From contig LT636157.1 of assembly GCA_900128565.1 (NCBI GenBank), forward strand, positions 1 through 13,851: 13,851 nucleotides of DNA. The letters run 5' to 3'. A model generated the notes under the pieces. It did not search any database. It saw nothing but the letters and a program-made list of their open reading frames with translations, and was not told the DNA's origin. A program made the position numbers and the translations under genes. This document shows, in pieces, positions 6,098 to 13,851 of the stretch (its first letter is position 1; the number at the start of each line of letters is the position of its first letter). Source of the DNA: Stramenopiles sp. TOSAG23-6. Its lineage: Eukaryota; Sar.

Positions 6098-9007
6098 ATG
6101 AGTAGTGAGAGTCACAAAAAAGATTTGAATAAAAAACAGTCGTCGTTGAGGCTTGAGGCAATTGGTTTCGGTGCCTCAACTAAAAAAATCATCGGTGCCT
6201 CGACTACAACTGCACAATCAACACCAGAGTTGTTGAAATATTCAAGTACAAATACTTATAATGAAATTCCTATTTCTTCATATGATATTAAAACTTCTCA
6301 AAAAAGTGTAGCACCTCTAGCTTCAATTCAACCAGCTTCATCTACTGTAGAAGTGTTTGCCAAAAATGGAGGTAAATCAGAGGTAGATTCTAAAGGAAAA
6401 TATGAATATAGAAGAGTTATAAACAGTACTTTTAAAAAGCAAATTCAAGATGAGGATAAAAAAGCTTTTCCGCCATCAAGTGTAGTAGATAAAGAGAAAA
6501 AAAATAGATCAAAAACGAGTTTTCTAACAAAACAAACTACACAGAATTCAAAAACCACTATTGATAGTACACAAAGAGTAAGTAATAAACAAAAAANAAA
6601 ACAAAATAATAGTACAATAAAGAATGTAGGTGCTTCTTTTACCCGATCTACAAAATCTACAAAATCTAAAAAAATAAATACATTACACCCAAACAATAAA
6701 AATCAGAAAAAAATGACTATAAAGTCAAGAAGAAAAACTCTCCGTTTTAACACAATGTCGCCAACACCAAGTTTGCAAACAAAAAAGGAAAGAGCTCTTC
6801 GGTATGCTAATGCAGCGCAGCAGAGGAAACAAATGCGTTCATTCAAACCATTACAAAATAAAGATCTTGTTGAAAAAACGGCTCCTCTCCTAAAATCGAT
6901 TTTAGAACCGAAAATTAAAATATCAATTTTAGAACCGAAAACTAAAACTGTAAAAAAATCTGATGATATTATCAATTTGAAGGCTGTACATCCAGTGAAA
7001 AGTAATTATGTCAATGATTCTATCTCACCGATATATAAAAATATAAAACCAAGTATGAGAGGCAGGCAAATTTCATTAGTAGAATCGGGGGATATGTATG
7101 TTTTATTTTTTTTTTTTTTTTCGGTAAAAAAAAATCGAATTTATTTTTCGTACGAAATTTTGTACCTAACATTTTTTTTTTGAAATATTTTCCTACAATA
7201 AATACGAAAACAAAATAATTTGTTCTTAGATTTAGATATACTGCGTATTCAGCAGGAGTATGAAGACAAATTAGAATTAGAAGAGTGTCAACTTTCACCT
7301 GGTGGTACGTATAAAGCTGGCCCTGATTGGCGCATTAAACAAGAAGGAATTACAAATCCGCCGTCTGGAACCTCAAAGGCTGTACGTCTGAGATATCGTA
7401 CTGTTTCCGCACGAGCTCGAAGTAGACGAGGCAGTTTAAAGGATGAATTTCTGACATTAACAAATCTTGGTCGGGGTGGTTCTAGTGTTGTATTTAAAGT
7501 GATACATGTTCCATCTTTACAAGTTGCTGCAATTAAAAGAATTCGAGTTGGTAGCAAACAAAAATGTGAAGTTGTTCGACATGAACTTCAGGCACTACAT
7601 GCTAATATTGTCCCATTGGGAACTGTAGTGACACAGTCACCGTGTCCTAATATAGTAACATTTCATGATGCTTACACAGATATCCAAGAAATGAGTGTCG
7701 GTCTTGTGCTACAATATATGGATGCAGGTTCTCTTCAGGATTGTGTAAATGATTTTCCCACGACCCGAACTTTAAATGGAAAAATAATTCCAAAACGTCC
7801 AGAAGATTGGACCGAAAAATCAATTTCTATAGTTTTATATGGTATTTTGAAAGGTATTGAATATTTGCATTCACAACAAAAACTTCATCGAGACATCAAA
7901 CCTTCAAATGTATTGCTATCATCAGCTGGTGAAGTTAAAGTATCTGATTTTGGTATTGCGCGTACTATATCTGAAATATCAAGCGGGGTAAATGACTCTA
8001 TTTATAATCATAATACTAATAATAGTATCGATACCAAAGAAAGCACAAATAGCGATACACTTTCGACTACAAAACTAAATCGACCAAAACAATCTATCTT
8101 ATCTCTTGAATCAAATAGTTTAGATAGTGTCAATTTTCATGGCCAAAAAACATTCACTGGGACAATGCTCTATATGTCGCCTGAACGTCTTGAAGGATTG
8201 CATTATTCCTACGCATCCGATATTTGGTCAGTAGGACTAATCATTATGGTCATGGCATTGGGTCAATTACCTTTTCAGGGAGTCGATGGTTTTTGGGGAA
8301 TGAAAGAAGCTTTGAAGACATCAAATGGCATTCGGAAGATTGCTGATAAAATGATGCAAGGAAAACATTCATTATCATCTGATTTATGTGATTTTTGTAA
8401 ACAATGTTTGCAAATGGATCCAAATAAACGACCATCAGCAAAGCAACTTTTACAACATAAGTTCCTATCATCGGCAGCAAAAGCTACTATAGGGCAGCGT
8501 AGGAGAACTGTAAAAAAAATGATAGGTAGTAGGATTCCATCCTATGAATACCGTGTGAGAGAACTTGAACATATAGCGGATGTAATTGCTCAAGAGTATA
8601 ATGCACGTCTTCTCCGAAGCCGACCATCATCTGCACCAATACTACCAACTGATGATAGGAAAAGTAATCGAATCGCTACATTGAAATCATTACGACATAT
8701 TCCTAAAAAATTTCCAATTATCAAAACTTCAATAAATAACAACAATACAGATCGAACGCCTTCGCCGCCTTCTAGACAAAAATACACACAAAAAAATGAG
8801 TATAATAGTTATGATGCCGGTGTTGGGGAATCTGGATTACAACGTCCAGCTGCTGATGCAATTGCTCGCCTTGCAGTGCAACTTGGTCTTCCGGTTGAAA
8901 CAGCACAATTAGTATTTATAGATGCTTTTTCAAAAAATATGAAAGATTCGCGTAAAACTAAATCTTATTCAACAACTATACGCGCAAAAAAGCAAAGTAT
9001 TCAATAG
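6098..9007 (+). CDS. Protein kinase, MAPKK/STE-like, with long basic N-terminal extension (2 exons)
   Basis: The exons 6098-7095 and 7204-9007 join in frame to 933 residues. Residues 1 to about 410 are Lys/Ser/Thr/Asn-rich with no recognised domain. The kinase domain (about 414-755) has GRGGSSVVFKV (P-loop), AAIKRI (ATP-binding Lys), HRDIKPSNVLL (catalytic loop, about residue 560), DFGIAR, GTMLYMSPERL and DIWSVGLIIMVMALGQLPF. The HRDIKPSN form and the APE-like SPE region are typical of MAP kinase kinases. Two features are unusual: roughly 55 Ser/Thr/Asn-rich residues between DFGIAR and GTMLYMSPE, which enlarge the activation segment, and an insertion before PNIVTFHDAY. The C-terminal 180 residues include RVRELEHIADVIAQEYNARLL and a UBA-like helical end (DAIARLAVQLGLPVETAQLVF). 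It is probably a Ser/Thr or dual-specificity signalling kinase. One ambiguous base (6597) lies in the low-complexity part. Its stop is 63 bp from that of the convergent deaminase-like gene. Confidence 0.9.
7096..7203 (+). mobile_element. Introner copy F (108 bp, intron of the kinase gene)
   Basis: This is the only copy on the plus strand, and its host gene is also on the plus strand. The border is GGGGATAT|GTATGTTTTATT ... CCTACAATAAAT|ACGAAAACAA. Removal joins GAT-ATA-CGA-AAA and keeps the frame open through to the kinase domain, whereas reading through the insert meets a stop inside it. The palindrome and CTAAC are intact; the CTAAC adenosine is 34 nt from the 3' border. The end is ATAAAT where the others have ATACAT. 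The nearest AG (7228-7229) would put the kinase out of frame. Confidence 0.9.
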
Positions 9008-9070
9008 TAACAGAATAATAATGATATTTTAAATATCTATGTTTTGAAAAAATAAAAAATATAACTCATT

Positions 9071-9994
9071 TTAGCATATTCCAAATACTTCAGACACTTT
9101 GGGTGAATCTGGAACTAGATCTTCTACAGATTTTCGTACTATTTCTCCTGAGCTTAAATGACTCAATACGTCACATCTTAAAAAATCGTATTCAAAAAGA
9201 AAAGACCGTGCGTTAGCAAATGGGGCATGAAGAATTCCCCATTGATCTGTTTGTATAACTAAAATAGGTTCGATATTTTTTTTTTTTGTAATTAATATAT
9301 CTTTTATAAGAAGTACAGTAGCCTCAATTGTGTTTCCATATTCCATCGCTTTTACACATAATGATGTTGAAACTGAACCATCCGAAAATAAGACACCAGC
9401 TGCATAGTTCACTGGGTGAATTTTATTCCCTATTACGTTTGTCTCTTGAGCAAGGCGAAATACACTTTCATATAATTTTAACTCGTCACTTGACTTTGAA
9501 AATTCACTAAATTTTTTCATGTTTGATGAAAAATCTATACTAAATAAGACTAAATTATTACGATTGATACCATTGTGTACTGAAAGACATGGGTAGAGTT
9601 GGCCTAATGTCGTTTCACGTATGGTTGATTCAATAATTTTGTCTTCTTTTGTTCCTGCCATTACAATTCTGACCTTTGAAGTAAAATGTGGTTGGGATGA
9701 TAAATATTCTCTACAGAGAAGACCAGGAGTCAGACAATCACTCATATCTGCACATAAGTAAATACTACCGATTCGTGCAACAGACCTTTCACGAAGCTGA
9801 ACGGCTGCACTTCGTTCAGCACAAAGACAACTGCCTATGAAACAACATTCCGAGTTTGTTCCTGTCGAATATTCCCACTGACCGAGGTTGTCTTGATATG
9901 TAATAATACTATATACGCGAAATAAACTTTGAGACGGTGGTGTGATTGCGTGCTTTCTCTTGGCTGCAATAGTCAGCCATTTTATATCATCCAT
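9071..9994 (-). CDS. Cytidine deaminase-like protein with an altered zinc site
   Basis: The 307-residue single-exon protein has the cytidine deaminase fold signature GSCLCAERSAAVQL (about residues 54-67), which supplies the Cys ligand and catalytic Glu. The expected second motif P-C-G-x-C appears as TPGLLCREYL, so one of the usual zinc-ligand cysteines is replaced by Gly while the other remains. A second, degenerate deaminase-like half follows (HPVNYAAGVLFSDGSVSTSL...KAMEYGNTIEA, about 205-240) with no zinc motif. A two-lobed layout with one active or pseudo-active lobe resembles the duplicated deaminases of plants and bacteria. It may deaminate cytidine, use another ligand, or be non-catalytic; the sequence does not decide. 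The 5' flank carries a seven-codon upstream ORF in the same frame (ATG at 10031) that ends four codons before the main ATG. No introner is present. Confidence 0.75.
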   Translation of the reverse strand: MDDIKWLTIAAKRKHAITPPSQSLFRVYSIITYQDNLGQWEYSTGTNSECCFIGSCLCAERSAAVQLRERSVARIGSIYLCADMSDCLTPGLLCREYLSSQPHFTSKVRIVMAGTKEDKIIESTIRETTLGQLYPCLSVHNGINRNNLVLFSIDFSSNMKKFSEFSKSSDELKLYESVFRLAQETNVIGNKIHPVNYAAGVLFSDGSVSTSLCVKAMEYGNTIEATVLLIKDILITKKKNIEPILVIQTDQWGILHAPFANARSFLFEYDFLRCDVLSHLSSGEIVRKSVEDLVPDSPKVSEVFGIC

Positions 9995-10282
9995 GCCAAA
10001 CGAATATTACTCTATCCATGAAGTCGCCATGAAGTCCTGCAAAACAAAACATTTTCAATTTGAATCAATCATTCAAATTTAAAAAATTTTTCTGACTTTT
10101 GAAAAAAAAGTCAATCACGAAATAAATCCCAAAAAAAGGTACGTTTAAAAAAACTTAACGTTTTTCACTTTGTTCAAAACTACTACAAACTATTAATATC
10201 AACAACGACAAACAGAATGAAAGAGAGAATATAATACTATCCTCGCGAATATAATGGATAGGCAGTTATAGTTTTGTCAATT
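9995..10282. other. Divergent intergenic region between the deaminase-like and ankyrin-PH genes
   Basis: It is AT-rich with several A and T runs and contains no gene beyond the short upstream ORF of the deaminase-like gene. CCATGAAGTC is repeated directly at 10016-10025 and 10027-10036, so two upstream ATGs precede the deaminase-like start on the minus strand. The promoters of both genes must lie here. Confidence 0.4.
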
Positions 10283-12937
10283 ATGGACATTGATAGTAAA
10301 GATGCAGTGGTCGAAGACAATACAAATTTGGATGAAATTGAACTTGCCCCTTGGACAAGTAAAAGTCTCACTGTTCCAATTCCTATTGTACCAATTAACC
10401 AAAGAATGTTCCAAGCGGCTTTAGATGGAAATTCTTTGCAATTAGAGCGACTCATTGGTCAACATGGGGGAGATCCATACTTGCGTGATCGCAATGGTTG
10501 TACATTGGCGCATTATTCTCTCATGCATCGAGATTCATCACGCTGCGTCGCTATTCTTAGTGAATATGCGAGTGAAATTTTGGAGTTGAGCGATTCTCGA
10601 GGGAACCAGCCACTTCATTATGCTGCGTTACGTGGTTGGACTTATTCTACAAAAGCACTACTAGAGTGCGCTGTGAATCCACTAGTGGCTAATATGAAAG
10701 GTCGAACAGCATTGGGTCTTGCTACAGGAACAGGAAATCAACGTTTAATGCAAGCCCTTTATAAATACTGCAATTATCGCAATGATTGGGTTTCTCTCCC
10801 AGGTGAAATTAATGAAGGACCAACCTCAGAAGACCGCAAATTACAACGAGCACTCCAAGTAAGTTGGGAACAACGCAAATCTTCAAAACAAAAATCAAAA
10901 ATGTTTTCCAGAAATCAAAAAAACAAGATGAATGATACTAGTAAACCGTACAAAAAAGTAGCAGACAAAATATTGAGTGAAGGTCCAGCCGTATGTCGAT
11001 TATTAAGTGTATGGAATGCAGCGATTGGTAGAGCGTCCTCTAGACCTGTGACTCAGAGACTTAATATCACACAATTGGCTGCACTTCATGATTGGTCCAC
11101 TGATGATTCGGATGATGTAAGTGATTATGATGATTCCCAAGAAACGGATACAGTACAAGAATCAAATAAAAGACAACTGGAATTGCAGAAGGAGCGTATT
11201 GCTCAAGAAATAAAGGCATCACAGGCTGAAATTCAGGCGATTGTATCTCGGAATCAAAAGCATACAAATAAATCAAATAAGGATGATTCCACAGAAACAT
11301 GGGGTGATGTTTGGTCGCAGTTGAATGATGAAAGATATTGGGAAGGAGGAGGCGAAAAATCAAATCTACAACAAAAATCAAAAGTAGGAGAAAAAGATGA
11401 TGCTGTTAGTACAAATATTCCTGATTCGCTTTTAAAAGTCAATCAGATAATATTTGTAGATTATGAAAATATTTGGTATGAAGCAACAATAATCAAACTT
11501 GATAAAGAGGGTGTAACTGTATCCTATACACAAGATAATTCAATAGAAGTAATACCTTCGATGGATTTAATTAAAAGAATTTATAGAGAAAGTGACGATA
11601 ATATTTCAGCAGACAAAAATGAAAACAAAAATAGTAGTAGCACAATGGTGACTGGTACCGTGGGAGAACAAAATTCCATAGATGTAAAACAGGGAGGTTA
11701 CCTATATTTAGTCAGGTCACAGGTTAGAAAATGTCAATGGTTATGGTTTAAGATTGTAAAAAATAAAGACGATGAAGGCCAATCTCTTGTGACATTTAGC
11801 AAAAGTGGAAAAAAGAGACAATTTGATCTCCATACTGGGTTTGAATTACTGCTTGGGCACTCGGCTTTAGTCTTTCGAAATCAGCAGTTTAATGATGATA
11901 ATTCTACGCTACCAGCACCCGAACTTTGTTTTGCTTTAGCTTTTCACCCAAAAGGTTCATCAAGTTCTGAAAAATATAAAACTATTGCACTTGCTGCAGA
12001 TTCTGAAGCTGAAGCTAAAGTATGGATTAAAGAGTTACAAGCCCTTAGCGCTTCTCTAATTCCAAATACGATAAAGGCCACGAAAAATGAATCCTCAAAT
12101 ACAAATCGAAAGAATGCAAGCCACCATAAACGAAGTCGATTTTTTGTAGGTCCGCTCCCTGGTGAAGATGGTTACAATCGTCGACGTAGATATCGACCAC
12201 ATGTAATTAAGAGTCGATTGCATGAAAGTAAAAATAGAAAGGAAGAAAAAGCTATTCGTAATATTGTTGGTGCAACTCATAAATTACCAAATAACGTTCC
12301 ACCTCAGCCTCCAACAACTACATTAATAGAAAATGCTCAACGGACAACATTCTTTCCTCCACCACCTCCACCAAGAGCAACAAAAACTCCCCCACCACCA
12401 CCACCACCACAAACGATAATACATATACAAAATACTATGGGGCACTCTTCATCTTCTTCGCCGCCGCCACCACCACCACCGCCTATTTCAAATAAAATAC
12501 GCCAAACACAAGATTTTATAAAGTTGTGGAAAAGTGCTAGTGGTGGCAAAGAAATAGTAACATACTTATCTTCATGGAGAGTCTCACGTTTAATTAATTC
12601 TCTGTGTCTCTCAGGATTAGAATATGCTGTACGTCCGTGGTCAAAACCTTCAGCATATGACAAAGGTAATTCTATTTTGCCTGCTTGTCTGGTAGGTCAA
12701 AAACAACAATTCAATAATGGGCAAAACTCAATCATGTGGTTAATGTGTGAAATTTCAAACGTTAAAGATCAATTAGATAAAGTTCGTATACGCTGTAAGT
12801 CATACAGCATGATGAATTCATTTCATCACGAATCTGTTCATGGTTCAGACGTTGCATTTAGAGCATTGATTGAAGGTATTGTTGTACCTCTTATGCTTGA
12901 AGAGCAAACAGAAAGAAAAGATGACGAAGATACTTGA
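10283..12937 (+). CDS. Ankyrin-repeat / Tudor-like / PH domain protein with polyproline tracts
   Basis: The 884-residue protein starts at the ATG at 10283; the frame further upstream opens with TTG. Residues about 38-165 contain three to four ankyrin repeats (MFQAALDGNSLQLERLI, DRNGCTLAHYSLMHRD, SRGNQPLHYAALRGW, KGRTALGLATGTGN). An acidic, Gln/Lys-rich linker with coiled-coil character (about 285-330) follows. A Tudor/SH3-like segment lies at about 384-436 (VDYENIWYEATIIKLD...VTVSY). A PH domain spans about 467-587, beginning GGYLYLVRSQVRKCQWLWFKI and ending with the helix EAEAKVWIKELQAL. Three polyproline runs (about 690-734) could bind SH3, WW or profilin partners. The C-terminal 140 residues are a conserved-looking globular region I do not recognise. 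The layout suggests a membrane- or cytoskeleton-associated scaffold. The gene is uninterrupted and converges on the last gene with 90 bp between stops. Confidence 0.85.
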   Translation: MDIDSKDAVVEDNTNLDEIELAPWTSKSLTVPIPIVPINQRMFQAALDGNSLQLERLIGQHGGDPYLRDRNGCTLAHYSLMHRDSSRCVAILSEYASEILELSDSRGNQPLHYAALRGWTYSTKALLECAVNPLVANMKGRTALGLATGTGNQRLMQALYKYCNYRNDWVSLPGEINEGPTSEDRKLQRALQVSWEQRKSSKQKSKMFSRNQKNKMNDTSKPYKKVADKILSEGPAVCRLLSVWNAAIGRASSRPVTQRLNITQLAALHDWSTDDSDDVSDYDDSQETDTVQESNKRQLELQKERIAQEIKASQAEIQAIVSRNQKHTNKSNKDDSTETWGDVWSQLNDERYWEGGGEKSNLQQKSKVGEKDDAVSTNIPDSLLKVNQIIFVDYENIWYEATIIKLDKEGVTVSYTQDNSIEVIPSMDLIKRIYRESDDNISADKNENKNSSSTMVTGTVGEQNSIDVKQGGYLYLVRSQVRKCQWLWFKIVKNKDDEGQSLVTFSKSGKKRQFDLHTGFELLLGHSALVFRNQQFNDDNSTLPAPELCFALAFHPKGSSSSEKYKTIALAADSEAEAKVWIKELQALSASLIPNTIKATKNESSNTNRKNASHHKRSRFFVGPLPGEDGYNRRRRYRPHVIKSRLHESKNRKEEKAIRNIVGATHKLPNNVPPQPPTTTLIENAQRTTFFPPPPPPRATKTPPPPPPPQTIIHIQNTMGHSSSSSPPPPPPPPISNKIRQTQDFIKLWKSASGGKEIVTYLSSWRVSRLINSLCLSGLEYAVRPWSKPSAYDKGNSILPACLVGQKQQFNNGQNSIMWLMCEISNVKDQLDKVRIRCKSYSMMNSFHHESVHGSDVAFRALIEGIVVPLMLEEQTERKDDEDT
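12355..12485 (+). repeat. CCN/CCA trinucleotide runs coding polyproline
   Basis: Three imperfect CCA/CCG/CCT repeat blocks code for runs of six to eight prolines, separated by RATKT and a segment ending in SSSSS. They are inside the ankyrin-PH gene. On the opposite strand they create a spurious glycine-rich open frame. Such runs are prone to length change. Confidence 0.7.
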
Positions 12938-13027
12938 TAGAAAGTATTGAACATATATAAAATGTTTCTATATTTTATACTATTAGATTTATTTACAAAT
13001 TTCAAATTTACAACACTACAATTAGAA

Positions 13028-13796
13028 TTATGCCCTTCTTGATCTACGCAATGGCGTACTTCGTTTCAAGCCTTTTTTCTTTGTTATCTTTGTAGTTTTC
13101 TTTGACTTCTTGTCATGTGTATCATCTATTATATCCCAAGTAAATTTTTTGGGGTCAATTATTTTAGCTTTACATACCATCACTGAAGACACGGCATGGC
13201 AGTATTGAGCTTCGACACCAATTTCACCACCATCCACTAACTTCCAACGGATACGACCACCACGTTGCCCTCGTTTATCGAAATATCCAACAGGTTTTAA
13301 AGGTAGTAGTTGACAATGTGGTGGATTACATGCAACATCGTACCTCACAACAAAGAAATATTTTGGACTAGAGTTACTCGTCATTCGACTCTCAAATGTA
13401 CTATCACATTGAGATCTAGGCGATAATGTATGTCGCCATGTTACTGGTTTACCTTGAAGTCTTGCGCGTGTTAGTCGTAGTGGTGCTCCAAGTTGAGCTT
13501 TTGAATCAATTCTTACCACTTTATTTAAAAGACGTAACAGCTCCGTTTCTTTCGACTTTAACAACGTATCATTTATTTTGCCTGTTTTACTTTTAACTGT
13601 ATCACCTTTGAAATTGTATTTTTTCTTCAGATTATGTTTTTTGACATACACTTTTAATGATGTATGCTTCTCTAACTTGCCTCTTTTTCTATCAAGAATT
13701 TCTTTATTTCTTTTCGTACTAGTAGTTGTGCGAGTAGTTGACCGAGAGGAGCGAGTTGTTCGTTTTGACTTTTGTTCCATTTCACTTTTAGAACTT
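13028..13796 (-). CDS. Unidentified highly basic protein, 5' part probably missing
   Basis: The frame gives 250 residues from the ATG at 13780, ending at TAA. I do not recognise the family. The N-terminal 75 residues and C-terminal 40 are packed with Lys, Arg, Ser and Thr (KRTTRSSRSTTRTTTSTKRN; KKGLKRSTPLRRSRRA) and look like nuclear or nucleic-acid-contacting tails. The central 100 residues are more ordered: GAPLRLTRARLQGKPVTWRH, KYFFVVRYDVACNPPHCQLL, VGYFDKRGQRGGRIRWKLVDGG and GVEAQYCHAVSSVMV, rich in beta-prone residues. The frame stays open for five codons upstream of the ATG, up to the border of an introner, so that ATG may be internal and an earlier exon may lie right of the window. Alternatively the introner sits in the 5' UTR. 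Confidence 0.6.
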
Positions 13797-13851
13797 ATGT
13801 ATTTTGGAAAAATATTTCAAAAAAAAATTCGTTAGGTACAAAATTTCGTAC
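13797..13851 (-). mobile_element. Introner copy G (partial, upstream of the basic-protein gene)
   Basis: The 3' part is present: palindrome half TTTCGTAC at the window end, CTAAC (complement of 13831-13835), a T-rich tract and CCAAAATACAT|AAGTTC. The exon after the border is open in the frame of the downstream protein, in the phase seen for copies B, E and F. The window ends in the middle of the palindrome. Confidence 0.88.

Noticed and set aside
1712-7203. The inserts as ciliate-type internal eliminated sequences (DNA excised during development)
   Set aside because: They carry a 5' splice-like site, a CTAAC motif and a T tract, and are all in sense orientation, which eliminated sequences do not need to be. 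TA-bounded excision would leave the frames broken. DNA-level removal is not strictly excluded without cDNA and genomic comparison.
7228-7229. AG in TTTGTTCTTAG as a canonical acceptor for the kinase intron
   Set aside because: Joining the GTATGT donor to this AG puts the kinase domain out of frame and soon reaches a stop; the AT border keeps the frame.
7220-9007. The kinase second exon as a separate gene starting just before FLDLD
   Set aside because: That start is TTG, not ATG, and the exon joins in frame to 6098-7095 once the introner is removed.
12337-12663. Glycine-rich open frame on the minus strand
   Set aside because: It is the antisense of the polyproline repeats of the ankyrin-PH gene and has no independent support.
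1-13851. tRNA, rRNA or CRISPR elements
   Set aside because: No cloverleaf-like segment, rRNA signature or spaced direct-repeat array was seen on either strand by eye; the only multi-copy repeat is the introner family, whose copies sit within genes at irregular distances.

Overview
The window looks like a gene-dense, AT-rich stretch of nuclear DNA from a microbial eukaryote. The evidence is a mitochondrial carrier, a mitochondrial proline-catabolism enzyme with a presequence, a eukaryotic protein kinase, ankyrin/PH and polyproline architecture, and introns. The standard genetic code fits, since TAA, TAG and TGA all end genes. The SagB-like protein with a small beta-rich N-terminal module and the plant/algal-type OB-fold protein make an algal or stramenopile-like protist my best guess. 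That placement is an inference and is weak.

Layout, left to right: a secreted or endomembrane SagB/nitroreductase-like protein (minus, cut by the left edge); delta-1-pyrroline-5-carboxylate dehydrogenase in four exons (minus); an SLC25 mitochondrial carrier (minus); a single-domain OB-fold nucleic-acid-binding protein in two exons (minus); a large MAPKK/STE-like kinase in two exons (plus); a cytidine-deaminase-like protein (minus); an ankyrin/Tudor-like/PH/polyproline protein (plus); and an unidentified very basic protein (minus, cut by the right edge). Intergenic spaces are short (63 to about 540 bp). The kinase/deaminase pair and the ankyrin-PH/basic-protein pair converge with only 63 and 90 bp between stop codons. 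Nothing suggests an operon or a shared pathway, although P5C dehydrogenase and the carrier are both mitochondrial neighbours.

The striking element is a family of seven near-identical short inserts (five complete at 94-124 bp, two cut by the window ends). Each lies inside a gene and always in the sense orientation of its host. Each complete copy interrupts a reading frame that is restored only when the insert is removed between an upstream ...AT| and the end of an ...AT. The family carries a yeast-like 5' splice site (GTATGT, or close variants), a conserved CTAAC branch-point-like motif and a T-rich tract, and most copies have a central TTTCGTACGAAA palindrome. The 3' end is AT instead of AG. 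The inserts are flanked by an AT dinucleotide on both sides and have short inverted termini. They are best read as introners: a mobile intron family that spreads by a DNA-transposon-like route and is removed with non-canonical GT...AT (or AT...AC) borders. No conventional GT-AG intron was needed for any gene here, so every intron in the window belongs to this family. Both window ends lie inside copies, which fits assembly breaks at a high-copy repeat.
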